Positions 10,917-22,175 of a stretch of DNA of 64,000 bases are shown here, in pieces; the first letter of the stretch is position 1; each line of letters opens with the position of its first letter. Source of the stretch: Micropterix aruncella (taxonomy: Eukaryota; Arthropoda; Insecta; Lepidoptera; Micropterigidae); contig OX155954.1 of the NCBI GenBank assembly GCA_944548615.1, forward strand, positions 9,548,881-9,612,880. The letters are read 5' to 3'. Made by a program: the position numbers and the translations under genes. The notes under the pieces were generated by a model. That model ran no database searches. It saw only the letters and a program-made list of their open reading frames with translations, and had not been told where the DNA came from.

Positions 10917-11840
10917 ATATCATAGGTAGGTTCAGTGCTCTATCAGCTGCTCACGGGCACCCACATCTGAAGACAACCTACACTGAGAAAAATATACCCC
11001 TGTAATACACGGAAATACGTATGTTTCATAAGGATTACGTATATAACATGTGCTGTGGTCCGTACGTATGTATCAACATGACGCGTAACGGTGTAGTTAC
11101 CATATCACAGACATAGTAACTACACCGCACATTCATTACGGCGCACAACGAAATCTTGCTTTTACCATGACAGCATGTTATTACATACGTAAGATTATAG
11201 TCAGTTACAAGAATCATGTTGACTCTACATTATAGAGTTATTTTCGTATTACCCGTACGAAGTATAGTGAAACATATAATCGAGTAATAGAGTTTCAACA
11301 AAATTCCTTGCAATTCAATAAACTTATGATCGGAACATCATTATTCTCTATAAAACTGCAATAACAAAACGACATTGTAGGAAGAAATCTAATATTTATC
11401 TCAGTGTACTGCTCTCGATACCGGGTATTAGTAGTGATTTCTATTCGCACTCCTCTAAACATGAAGATTATTTAGAAAGCTTTACCCACGCATGTAAGAA
11501 TAGCACCGAATTGGTAATGCTTCAAAGATGCGTTAAGATGCGCTCATTAATATCTCTTGTCCCCTCCCCTCCCTTCCCTGCGTCATTATAGGTTTATTGC
11601 GTCTTAAAATTTTTAATTTATTTTTTCATTTTCTACTAAATTTTAATTTTAGATAGATTTGATAGGAGCTGCCTTTATTAGTGACTTTATTAATAGTTCC
11701 ATCGTATTATTAACATTAAACATATTTTCTCACTAGGTTAAGGTTAGCTGTAAGATATTGTTTCAACGCAATAGCTCGCCGATTTGTTTCATAAAATAAA
11801 GCGTTTTATTATCATTATTATTTTTATTATTACTTCGTAT
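10917..11840 (+). mobile_element. LINE-B 3' fragment split by MITE-1
   Basis: 10917-10980 (CTATCAGC, ATCTGAAGACAACCTA) and 11407-11840 (TACTGCTCTCGAT...) join to give the same order found uninterrupted at 28.7 and 56.7 kb. It encodes only the decayed end of the LINE ORF, then a C/T-rich 3' UTR, the hairpin (ATTGTTTCAACGCAAT) followed by AGCTCGCC, and an AATAAAGCGTTTTATTAT-type tail. It is 5'-truncated and dead. Confidence 0.88.
10981..11406 (+). mobile_element. MITE-1 copy 1, TA target duplication
   Basis: A 426-bp element with ends CACTGAGAAAAATAT and ATATTTATCTCAGTG (imperfect TIR). TA flanks it on both sides (10979-10980 and 11407-11408), and removing it restores the LINE sequence. TA duplication and short TIRs fit a Tc1/mariner-type non-autonomous element. 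There is no coding capacity. Confidence 0.92.
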
Positions 11841-12225
11841 CCTGTTCTTAACTTGAGTGATGGATTTGTCAATTAGCAAGTCGCTGTGATATATGATGGA
11901 AGGGGACCCTCCTCCTCCCCCCAAATAGACCTTAGTCCGCCACTGCGCTCGACACCCACGCGACAGATTATAATAACTAAATTATTATTATTTAATCATT
12001 GTTTTCCTGTAGGGTTTTTAAATAACCTGCGAGATCTTCCGGTTGAAACCGTTTGTTTCTCTTTCGCCCATGTACACCGAGGATAGTTTCCTTCATTGGT
12101 GTATTGTTAGTACAGTGGCACATCCATTGGGGCTAAAGGGTATGTGCCCTTTGTACCTGTTGTACTCATTAATTTGGCTGCTTGGTTGCTGTGCAACGGA
12201 GCTAATATTACCCGCTCGATATCTT

Positions 12226-12830
12226 AGGTTGGCTCAACTCACGGTTTAATCCCCATCCGGTAGCCTTTTCGAAGAGGGTCAAACCGTGTCGCTGCAGTGT
12301 CGTGGACATGAGATCGGATCCTTTGGGGGATGACCTTCGAGCGATACTAGGCGATTTGCGTATTGTGCGGCGTTATCCAATTGTCTGTGCACAGCGGCGT
12401 ATAACCAGGTCTGGAAATGATCTTATACAGTTGTTGTCCTGATGTCAGTTACTCTTAAAACCACTCTTTGGCCACCCGATCCCGTGTGAAAGACGGACAA
12501 AGAACGCCATGGTCCGCGATAAATTTGAACTGAATTACCGCTAAAATCAAGTATAGGCTGTGTAAGCGACGTGTAATCCGTGACAAGACTGGAGGACGGA
12601 GAATACCGACCAAATCGCTCCGCTAGATTCATTTCCCTGTGTCTCGCGGTAAAGTTATGGACTCTCACGGGCTTGTCGTGGGGTTAGACAGTGGACTGTC
12701 GTTGTCCGCTAAGTCATCGCGTTTACTCCACAGAAGATAGATGTACCTGATGTCGTTACAACTCCCTAGGGTATCGGGTTCACCTGTTTGGGGGTTGACT
12801 GCGCAGATGAGCCTGCCCTAAAATTTTAGA
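12226..12830 (-). repeat. RF-1 copy C
   Basis: The plus-strand text GGTCCGCGATAAATTTG, GTCTCGCGGTAAAG and GACAGTGGACTGT lines up with 53632-53850 of copy E in the same order and spacing. It extends to the front-end motif near 12770-12815 and to GAGTTGAGCCAACC (minus strand) at 12226-12245. It is older and more diverged than A and E. Confidence 0.6.
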
Positions 12831-12888
12831 CCCTGAATTAGTCACCAAAAATGAACTGGGGTTCTTACAGTTTGTAATCGTGGTGGCA

Positions 12889-13325
12889 CACCGAGAAAAA
12901 TATAACGATACACGGAAATACGCATGTTTCAACAAGGATTACGTATATAACTCAGACTGTGGTCCATGGCGTGACGGTAGTTACCGTGTCGTAATGGTAA
13001 CATAATATGATTTCATTACGTCGTGATCTTGGGATCTCGCTTCTAACATGACAGCATGTAGTATATAACAGGCAGGAAAAACGAATATATAACGGTTATA
13101 GTCGGACACATGAATCATGTTGAAACAACAGTATACTGTTATTTCCGTATTAACCGTACGGAAAATGTTGATACGTATAATCGATATGATACATATAATC
13201 GAGTAATTGAGTTTCAACGAAATTTCTTGTAATTCAACAAAATTACGATTGAAACACTATTATTCTGTATAAAACCGTAATAACAAAATGGTAATGTAAG
13301 AATCAATCCAATATGTTTCTCAGTG
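12889..13325 (+). mobile_element. MITE-1 copy 2
   Basis: 437 bp from CACCGAGAAAAATATA to TTTCTCAGTG, co-linear with copy 1, including ACGGAAATACG, TGTGGTCC, TCGCTTCTAACATGACAGCA and TAACAAAATGG. The dinucleotide CA flanks both sides (12887-12888 and 13326-13327), consistent with a 2-bp target duplication. It contains more internal sequence than the 46.8-kb copy. Confidence 0.88.
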
Positions 13326-13389
13326 CAATGGACTAAATGAACACAGTAGCCTTAAACTCGGCGCAAAGATAAACTATTGTACCTACCGT

Positions 13390-13690
13390 TTATCTTTCTG
13401 CGGTGGACGCGCAGATCTATCTCGCGGTAGTGATCAGATGCGCGCGCGATTTGTTGGTCCAGCGTAGGGCGCGGGCGCAGAGCAGCGTGCGGATAAACAT
13501 ATAGGAAGCCGCGCGGCAAACGAGCGGCAGTCAGGCGGAATCACTGTAATTTGGTCGTCAGGCAACCGGGCGCGGTGGAGTGCCAGCCGCCAGCCGCCAG
13601 CCGCGAGCCGCTCGCGGGTTCAGGTCAAGCCGCGCGGTCACCGCAGCCACGACACTCGACTCGACACACTAACGGACCTTGCAATCGATA
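13390..13690 (+). promoter_or_regulatory. CpG-rich segment with TATA/Inr-like core promoter
   Basis: About 300 bp of GC- and CpG-dense sequence surrounded by AT-rich DNA, with no second copy in the window. CATATAGG (13498-13505) lies 29 bp upstream of GGCAGTC (A at 13529), the spacing of a TATA box to an insect initiator. Tandem CAGCCGC units follow at about 13580-13605, and no ATG occurs up to 13890. This could be the promoter and non-coding first exon of a gene, or a regulatory island. The direction is only suggested by the TATA/Inr order. Confidence 0.4.
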
Positions 13691-16600
13691 GCCTACCTAG
13701 TTAATTACGAGCAAAACTCAATCGTGACCGGGGATTAGGGGATATCCACAAACCACTGGAGGTGGTGGGAGGTCGAGATTAGCAGTATTCAAGCGTGATA
13801 CATTCGTTGTGCGGAAAATACACAAATCGAAGTAATTCTGATAGTCGGGGAGGTAGTGATTATTTTCCCAGTTTGTTACCGTAATTAAATTTGTTTTATT
13901 ATTGATGCTAATCAAGATATTGCGAGACTGGCAAGGATTATGTGATGGGTAGGTGAACGGGAGGTGCAATCGAATCGTACTTGTTTCTCCAGTTATAAAT
14001 CTTTCCATTCACTAAAGTCGATTATAAAATGCACAAAAAAGCAGTCCGCCTTATTTTCAATTGAACGAAGCTAGTCTGGCGGGAAAAAATCAAAACTGAA
14101 AAAATCGAAATGTTTTACGAATACGTCGCCCTTATTTTCACACGTTTAAAATAATTTATAATACGAATTGATTATATCACAGATTATCATTTGAAAGAAG
14201 TCTAGCTACTTTATGAAGTAGCGGAATGCGTCTGGCGAAATCTAGAAATTAGTCCAAAAATACAAACTCATTGTTCTCATTTTAACATTCTTCTCATTTT
14301 AACATTTTTGTACACGATAATTGATCCTATAATTCCGTTAAAAAAGACGTCTGGCTCATGTTCATATTAACTAAAGCCTCGCCAGACTTTAGCAAAGTTC
14401 GAGGCAGAGCGCACTGTTTTATTTTTTAACACATTTAATACGCATTACTCTGACGCGCTTTAAATGAATCTGAAAAGGCTTTGGCGATCGCGAATCATAA
14501 CTGGATTTTATTCTAAGCTATCGTTATAATGTTAAGTATCATCTGACCAATTTTCAGGTCTTGCAAAAAAAGGCCACCATTTTGTTCGGTTTTTCAGTTG
14601 CCAGATATGTTTGCCATACTGAGCATAACTTAGTAATTTTTTTAAACTATTATGTATTATTGGATGTTTGTAACCCTGCTATGTACTCATAGATATTATG
14701 CCAAGAGTTGGGATATTATACCAAAGGTTGTCAAATTTAATCAGGAGGTGATAAGCTCTCCACTGTGGTAAAAAACACTCAAATAAAGAGTTGTATTATT
14801 AGTATTATTATAATTATTATATCATTAAACAAAATATAGCAAACATGTCCATCTAAATGATTTTAAATAGCGGCCGCTCCATTGAAGATTTGTTACTCAA
14901 CACTGGATGAACATATAATGAGACGTTAGAGCCAAGATGCTAGTCGGGCTGTTCCCAGCGGTAAAGTGCTATGATTTAGTTTTAATGCGTCACGAAGTAT
15001 AACGTTGACATTAGCGTCAGATTCCCAAGATGCGGAAATGTGCTACTGGTCTTGAAATATCTCAAATCATGCAATGGCGTCAGTAATGGAGACAACGTAA
15101 CGAGGCCGCTTTGAGAACAACCCCAGGCAAGATCTTGTTTACAATGTTTGTATAATCTTATACATGATATATATTTATACTCTATATTTGCTTGGTTTTA
15201 TATTATTTTATGTTATGTGTATTTTAAATTAAACTAAATTAAAATTTACCTAAAGCCGCGATTTCCGCATATCAAATTCTATGGCTTCGAAGGGGGAGTG
15301 AATGGGTGGAATGGTGTACGTTCACATGTGGCAGCAAGACAGCTGTCCTAAACCTACCACAGCCGGTCGTTAGTCCGTAATCCACCGCTCACCCGCCAGA
15401 AGTGTCATAATAGTATTATGATGGGCCCGACTCCGGCCGGCGAATTCCATGGCAGCTCCGGTTGTATTTTATTTTTATTTATTTTATTTTATTTATGAAA
15501 AATACTTACGTATTTTTAAAAAATACCATAAGGGCTTATTGCCATAGCTTTTATTTCACTAAAGCAATGAAATGAGAGCATCAGCGCCTAAAACAGGCCG
15601 AGCAGGTATTATTTAAATAATGAAATAGTAATAATAATCGTATACAGGTCGTACATGCCGAATATCCCGCCTTCTTATATTATGTATACCTGCATATCGA
15701 TCAATGGAGTCATTAAGTCCCGTTTCGAGGGGCATGAATCATAAGGTGGTCGCGTTTCGAGTGTCGAGGGCGTTCCGATATTCCTTTATTATTGTGTACT
15801 AATTCTGTTTGAGCCCGCATGTATTTTTTGAAAAATCCGCTTGTTCGCTGCTGGCGTGGTCTTGCAATATGCCCTATTTCATCGAAGTATGCCACTTATT
15901 GGCGGCCGTTATTTGCATTTATATGGGCCACATATATTGGCCATTTATTGGCATTTGTATGCCAATTTTCTTAGGTCGTGCGCGAGTAGTGCTGGCGGCG
16001 CATGAGCGACACAGCAGACCCAGAAGCGAACAAACGGCGAGAACTGCGAACTGGAGGCGGCGAAACCCAACCATTGTCGATGGATTTTCTGAGAAGCGTC
16101 TAATGTGAAGTAATGGTAAAGATGTGGTATTTTTTCATAAATTGCTGACATATCACATTGATTGCTTTGATCTCCTTGGAATGGTATCTGTCCGTACCAT
16201 CGCGATTCACTCGCCAAACGGAGTTATTCCACCTTCCGCAGGTTAGCACTAATTATGCACAAAACTGTTTCTTTTATAGGGTATGTACAATTTGTAATAC
16301 GCAGCTCGCGGGTATTGGCGTATTCAATACTTCGTCTATCGCTCTTAAATAGGCAATGAATAATAACGGTGTTGACATATCATTGTCATCGTAATGTATA
16401 ATATAAAATAATATTATTAATATATACTTATTCAAGAATATATTTAATTAATGTATATGTACGAATAAATTATGGAACGTGTATTCACATAAAATTTTAT
16501 TTGTCTATTATGACTCATCCCTACCTAGACCATAATTCACTGGCGCTAAATAGGTATTTAACGCAGCACACCGGTTGGCGCCAATTGGCGCTACAACATG

Positions 16601-17430
16601 TCGCGCCGAATATCGTCGCATAAATAAAAGTACCGTGTAAGTCAAAATGAGATATTTTTCAGGAGAAGCAGAAAACTGATTCATTTTAACTATTTCATCT
16701 TATATTATATTTATATTTAACTATATCACAGTAATTGAGATAAACGATGTCATAATTATTTGAATACAGATCTCAATAATATTATTTAAAAAATAAAATA
16801 AAAATAGCAATTAATAAATTAATTAATTATACCTGATTTTTCACCGTGATATACCTACAAATCATTAACTATTTTTTCATTAAATAAATTTGAGAACCTG
16901 ACAAAAAAGGAGAAGAACTTTGCAAGAAACCTTGCAAGAAAACATTGCAGGAAAATTATATTAACTGTGAGAATATAGGTCTGATTATAGTCATACTATA
17001 CAAAATGGCTACTGAAATGACTGATATATAAATCAAAAACCATCACACCCCATGCATCGAAACAAATTGGACACAAATCGCAAAAATAAGTGATCTTATA
17101 TTGAGTGATCATGACAAATGGTCAAAATTTTTTCCAATATTCCATTTTATGCTGTATTTTATTTTATTTTTATTCCATGAATTGTTGCCTTTGTTTCTGC
17201 ACTTAGATATACTTTTACAACATCGATTTCTCATCGCTGCTCTCAATAGGTCTGGTGAGGTTTTCTCGCAAACGTTTTAAAACCGGAAATCATCAGCCAC
17301 TTTGGTCGTTATTATATTAAAAGTATGACCCGCCAATCTAATTTCATTTCCTTATTGAGTACTTGGTATGCCGTTATTCTTTGCTTGATAAGGCGATGTT
17401 TACAATCATCGACTTGCAAGTGGCGCTTTT
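13691..17430. other. 3.7 kb without recognised genes or repeats
   Basis: Frames of up to 99 codons occur but match no family I know. 15240-15460 and 15800-16240 are GC-richer. 15960-16080 contains CCCAACCATTGTCGATGG-type sequence of unknown origin. 16560-16620 contains GGCGCCAATTGGCGC (a perfect palindrome). This could hold enhancers or an exon I cannot recognise. Confidence 0.4.
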
Positions 17431-18305
17431 TAAATTCAAATTCAAATTCAAATTCAAATTCTTTATTTACAAAAAATCATAGTATTAGTTACAAATGAAT
17501 TAAACCTAACCTAACTGGATCGCACGAGACGTCCGCACTAAGGTAGGCTCAGAATCGTATAATTAAGTACTGCCTAATGCTAAATAAAAAATTTCGTTGA
17601 AGAATGCCGTGAAAAATAAAATCAAGTATGTAAAGTAAAATTTTAGTAAAAAATAAAATTTCAAATTATCTTAAAAGGTATGTGATAATAATAATAATAA
17701 TATATAATAATCATAAATAATAATAGTCATAAATATATGGTAGGTTAATAGTATTGTGTTAGGAATGTTGAGTTAGATAGGAATAAAGCAAATTAATTTT
17801 TCGGTTTCTTTCCTTCCCTGGGTGATCAACCAGTGGGTTAGTCTTTTTTTGTTTATATTTATTTTTATATTAATACCTTGAGTATAAATGCCGGGTATAT
17901 CCTTAGTTTTATTGAACAACGACGGTGCCAAGTAAAGAAAATGTCTCTGTGCATGGGAACTATTCAGTTTGGGCACTATGTGGTTACTATTAGTTATCGC
18001 TCGTGTAATAATTTTATGGGTTGTGTGCTGGTGCAATTCTTTATGTTTATGATAATAGAGTATTATCGTTTTAGCAAATGTTTGCCGTACGTCAAGAACA
18101 GAGAACTCACGAAAAAGTTGCTCAGACGGGTATCTCAACGGTTTTTTGTTGACAACTCTTAACGGCGCCTTCTGAGCTTTAACAAGTGGATCGAGGTGTG
18201 ATAGTGCTGCACCGCCCCAACCAAGAATCCCATATGATAAATGATCTCTAAAGATGTATTTTCTCTCGCCACAATTTACAATAAAATATGCGCTCATTTT
18301 AAATA
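17431..18305 (-). mobile_element. 5'-truncated LINE with (TTCAAA)n tail
   Basis: On the minus strand the order is ORF end, 3' UTR and a terminal (TTTGAA)n tail at 17431-17462, which shows orientation and an intact 3' end. The 5' side stops abruptly near 18305 in T/A-rich sequence, as expected of incomplete reverse transcription. It belongs to a different LINE group from the CGTTTTATTATT-tailed copies. Confidence 0.85.
17773..18297 (-). pseudogene. LINE reverse-transcriptase C-terminal ORF, 174 codons open
   Basis: Near its start the frame reads H-L-S-Y-G-I-L-G-W-G-G-A, the conserved motif after the thumb of jockey/CR1-type reverse transcriptases (usually H-S-x-L-x-Y-G-I-x-x-W-G). About ten residues on comes L-V-K-A-Q-K-A-x-L-R-V, matching the usual L-Q-K-x-A-I-R. 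The end contains a S-L-F-N-K sequence like the family's K-L-Y-N-x-L-P region. The catalytic F-A-D-D block lies upstream in full elements and is absent. The frame stays open to a stop at 17773, suggesting a fairly young insertion. The ATG at 18297 is just the first in-frame methionine, not a native start. Confidence 0.85.
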
Positions 18306-18765
18306 CCGCTTGTATATTTTTTAATAAAGTTTACATTTGTAAACAATCAAGCAATCAAGCGAATTTAATTGTAATATTAGAGTCCTGTCCACCCTAGAAC
18401 GGGCTAGTCCCAGTTGGGTGACAGAAACAAATCAGCAAAAGGCAAAGGTTTTGCCATCCGGTTCCTGTTATTTTTTTAAGCAAATCAATGTTTTATAGTA
18501 ATTAATTCTTAAATAAAATAAATAAATAAATCTATTTCTTTTGAATTAAACGACGGGTAAAACCGCGGAACGCAGCTAGTAGTACATAAAATACTACCTA
18601 TCGATTTTCTACAACCCATTTTCAGTTAGCAACAAGAAATATTATTATATATAACTTTTTGGTATTATGACTACGATTATATTCGAAAAAAAAATACTTC
18701 TTCGTCACATTCTAACGTGCATTTGTTCCGTAACCATAAAACACTACTCGCACGCATGATTGACA
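18306..18765. other. unassigned; possible repeat terminus at 18540-18575
   Basis: GGGTAAAACCGCGGAACGCAGCTAG at about 18555-18578 resembles the GCGGGxxCAGCTAGT terminus common to lepidopteran repeats (recalled, not searched). No gene was seen. Confidence 0.35.
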
Positions 18766-19034
18766 CGGCCCGATGGCATAGTGATTAGGTCGTCTGATCT
18801 TACATTGTAAGGTTCCGGGTTCGATTCCCGGCTGGGTCACCATTTTCCGTTGGGATAAAATTACAGGAAATGCATTTTCAATTCTGTCGATCGAATGCAA
18901 TAACAAGACACACATGTTACATGCACACATACATATAAAGACTTCATAGTACGGATGGTTGTAAGAGATTGTCGTATGACAATAAACCCGCCCATTGTGA
19001 AATTTTACAATAAAGAGTATAAACAAACAAACAA
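18766..19034 (+). mobile_element. full-length tRNA-derived SINE
   Basis: It has a Pol III type 2 promoter: A box TGGCATAGTGA (18774-18784) and a perfect B box GGTTCGATTCC (18818-18828). It reads like the 3' half of a tRNA (CCGGGTTCGATTCCCGG T-arm). A tRNA-unrelated body follows. The tail holds the hairpin ATTGTC-GTAT-GACAAT (18968-18983), AATAAACCCGCCC, and an (AAAC)n end. Frames crossing it on the minus strand are not genes. Close copies at 4.6, 8.9 and 62.3 kb prove it is a dispersed family rather than a tRNA gene. Confidence 0.93.
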
Positions 19035-19384
19035 ATTATTTATTTCATGCTTATAGCTTCAGTTTCCCAGTAGCCATTGCAGTAATATCAATCCAGAATC
19101 GCGCTGATCACGGTCCGCGTCTGCAGAATGCAACTTCACCAGTTTGTTATACTTTCCCAGTAAGTGTTGAGATGCCCTCTGCAATCAGGTGTATCCGTTG
19201 GCATGCCGTCGGGTAATTTGTAGCCGTCGCACTGTTTGAAACGCAGGATATCTTCATCGTGAATCTATGATTACTTGACATTAACGCTCTCTGCCAATTT
19301 GTAATATTAAATCGAGGAACGAGAATTCATATATACTGGCAAATGCATCATCGCTCGCTATCCGCTATACTGTATCATTGATTA

Positions 19385-19510
19385 TATATGATATTAGATT
19401 GCTCAACTCCGTAGTACTATGTGGCAACCCTTTTAAAACGGCGAAATGTAGGTGGCACTAGTAGAAGACAAACTAATAGCTATTTATTTGGTCATTTATA
19501 ATAATATTTT
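19385..19510 (+). repeat. RF-2 dispersed repeat, reference copy
   Basis: Contains AGATTGCTCAACTCCGTAG, AGGTGGCACTAG and AAACTAATAGCTATTTATTT, all found in the same order in reverse at 6735-6885. No ends could be defined. Confidence 0.65.
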
Positions 19511-20540
19511 TGATTATTCATTTTTTTAAAGAATTCGAAAATATTACATTACATTACATTACATTTACGTCGTGTCCAATTGGCAGCTAAAAACCGCTCT
19601 TGGACGTGTCAAAATATTAGTGTTTTAACTAGTAAGTCTCATTACTACTTTAATCTTCACTTAATATACATATATTATTTTTAAAATATATATATAGTGT
19701 CTAAGAAAATTTGGAACCTACTAAAAGTTATTCGTCGTAGAATCGTATTACAAAAAAAAATAATGGCTTATTTATTAAAATAGTCAATAATTCTAATAGC
19801 TACCTACTAAACACACAATAATTAAAATAGTCAGTTAAAAAGTTGAATAATCAAAGCAGAAGCCTAACAATGGAAATAGTCAATAAATCGAATATATACG
19901 TACTAAAAACTGTACAGTTTATTTACTTACTAAAAACTGTACGTTACGTTTCACAATATAAATCATCAATTTAATTATCGTATAACTAAACCTCTTAATC
20001 CACAGAAAGAAACTAAACTCAATAATTAAATTATGCCCACTGTCCGTTGTCGCCCAACTCAGCATAATTTGTGCTCAGGCGGACAATTCATAAACATCAA
20101 TTAAAGTATGAATTTGTTAAAAAATAAAAAAAAGAACGATTTTTGAGAAGCTTTCGAGTAATGTATTTTGATTAAAGATGATCGTACTTGCAGCAACAGA
20201 TGGGCAAAATAACTGACCAATTTGAAAGTAGGCTTCACTTGTTGCATTTAATCTCATGTGCAGAGAGAGTTTATTGAATCTTTTTTCATTGAATTGAGAT
20301 CCAAATCCATTTCTTCACAATTATTTGGGAGCAAATGCGACGTTTTCTCATCAAAGCACCCCTCAAATCTTTACGCAAAAAACACAAATTGCTATATTTC
20401 GCAAATATAACAAATTTTTCGCATAAATTCGCATCTATTTCGTAAAACGAAAATTCCGCACATCTAATTATAACTCATTAAAAAAAACACAACCTTTCAT
20501 GTACTAATTTGCTTACATAAAAAAAACAATCACTATTTTA

Positions 20541-20606
20541 TTTATTTATTTATTTATTTATTTATAGTATTACACAAGTTCGTTAGTACAGTTTACCATA
20601 TCATGT

Positions 20607-20686
<80 letters not shown>
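20541..20686. repeat. (ATTT)n and (TA)n simple repeats
   Basis: About 30 bp of TTTA units at 20538-20570, then an almost pure (TA)n run at 20609-20686. Confidence 0.95.
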
Positions 20687-20689
<3 letters not shown>

Positions 20690-21020
20690 CGTTAGCAAAA
20701 AACTGATTCTCGAGGAGATAGAGTAATGAATAAAAGTCGCCTAACTAGGCCAGGGCCTGTTCTAAGGCAGACTTTATAAAATATTGTTTAGCTGTATCTA
20801 ATCAAATTACTAAATAATTATTATATAAAAAAAAATAAAAAAAATAAAATAAAACAATTAAAATTTGTAGAAATTCTATGTATAATAAGATATGTATGTA
20901 TAATAAGATACTATGTATAATAAGATACGTTGGTATAATATAAGATCGTAAGATATTGCCACTGGGCAATAGGTTTAAAGTGTTAAATACTATTGCATGT
21001 GAATAAAGTTTTTCAAGCAA
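20690..21020 (+). mobile_element. degraded LINE 3' end
   Basis: GTAAGATATTGCC-ACTG-GGCAATAGG at 20947-20973 is the same terminal hairpin as in the LINE copies (stem ATTGCC/GGCAAT) and is followed by AATAAAG and an A-rich end at about 21005. The upstream part is A/T-rich without recognisable coding. CGCCTAACTAGGCCAGGGCC near 20730 recurs at 22380. Confidence 0.5.
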
Positions 21021-21129
21021 AGAAACAAATAATATGCAAGTGTAGTGAAATAATTATTGTATAGTGTTTTAGGCGGTATACCAGGACGTACACGACGTTG
21101 CAAAATTCACATTTTTGCATGCGAATATC

Positions 21130-21470
21130 ATCCCAATCTCAACCTCTCTGATCGAGAGTGGAGCGCATACTGAACGCTCGTCGGGCCTTCCCCCGTGACA
21201 GAGTGACACGTCAGCCGCACCACGTGACTGATTTATTGGCGCGACGCGTCGCGGCGGTGGGCGTGGCTGGGCGTCGGCGGGCGTCGCGACGCCGATACGC
21301 GCGCTCCTCGCGTGTTTCGGCGCGCGGCGAGGAATTCGCGCGGGAACGGTCGCGTCGTTGCCGGAGAGCGACGCTCTTTTGACGGGAACGCGACCTTTGC
21401 GACCCGGGAATGGCTCCACTCGCCACCGATGACACTATTTATGGGAAAGTCAATAGTTTCTCCTAGGCGC
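21130..21470. promoter_or_regulatory. CpG island-like block with E-box and GC-box strings
   Basis: Very CpG-dense. It contains CACGTGAC (about 21221-21228), GGGCGTGGCTGGGCGT (about 21259-21275), the near-palindrome GGCGTCGCGACGCC (about 21282-21295), and CTATTTATGG near 21434, one base from a CArG or MEF2-type site. Overlapping open frames on both strands (up to 116 codons) are a by-product of GC richness. No copy was seen elsewhere in the window, so it is more likely host regulatory DNA or a CpG promoter than a transposon. Confidence 0.4.
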
Positions 21471-21525
21471 AGAGAGCTACTCACGAAAAGCGAAAGCAAA
21501 GTTCTAACTAAAAGAAGAAACTCCA

Positions 21526-21886
21526 TTAAGTAACTTTTTTTTTTATTTTTAACTTAAGCAGTACTAACTCAGCTGCCCTCTTCTGTCCATTTGTCCAAAA
21601 TTTCTGGAGCCATTGTTGCAAGAGGAGCCTAATCAATTTTACCTTTTCGTAAATTTGCTCGTAAGACAAACTTATTAAACGTCGGATGAAGTAATCCATC
21701 GCTCCTATTAAAATTCCCTCCCATAAAATGGCCCATTTGAGGCGGAAGCGGCACATCATCCTTATCGCCCGTTTGGCCTTATATTCAATTTTAAATGTGA
21801 ACTTCTTTTTTAAACCTATTATATCCTTCTCTTGATTGCTTAGCATAGGCTTGTGTAATGATGTCTTCACCATTTTCATCCTTTTT
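21526..21886 (-). pseudogene. possible coding remnant, family not recognised
   Basis: A 117-codon frame is open on the minus strand (21879 to 21526), but the overlapping frame looks more protein-like. It has D-E-N-G-E-D-I-I-T-Q-A-Y-A-K-Q-S-R-E-G-Y-type sequence, then three stops in 35 bp, then P-L-P-P-Q-M-G-H-F-M-G-G-N-F and A-P-L-A-T-M-A-P-E-I-L-D-K-W. This could be a decayed processed gene or transposon domain interrupted by stops. It abuts a MITE-3 copy at 21887, so the upstream coding part may have been displaced. I do not recognise the family and assign no function. Confidence 0.3.
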
Positions 21887-22175
21887 ACACGACTGCCTAC
21901 AAAAAATAAAACATAATGTGGTTAGGATTGATATATGTATATTTACCGTATTTATTCCCCCATAACTTCTAAACGCATGAACCGATTTAGAAGTTGGTGA
22001 TATCGTTAGTATCATTATGTCATTCCAGTTTTCATAGAGTAACTAAACTGTCTAAATGTCAACGAAATAATTGTCCAAATGTCAATAAATTAATATAAAT
22101 ATATCATGTTTATTATCATGATTAACATTGTTTATTATCATGATAACGTGTTTATTATCATGTTATCATGATTAT
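21887..22175 (+). mobile_element. MITE-3 copy 2, right half replaced by a tandem repeat
   Basis: Starts ACACGACTGCC, follows the family through TTCTAAACGCATGAACCG and TGTCAATAAATTAATATAAA, then dissolves at about 22104 into repeated TTTATTATCATG units (to about 22175). The right inverted end is missing. Confidence 0.8.

Noticed and set aside
18766..18840. tRNA gene with perfect B box
   Set aside because: The tRNA-like head is attached to a SINE body and tail and recurs at 4.6 and 62.3 kb; the anticodon arm is not canonical.
21069..21526. Several overlapping open frames of 73-116 codons
   Set aside because: They overlap on both strands in CpG-rich DNA, where stop codons are rare; none is recognisable.
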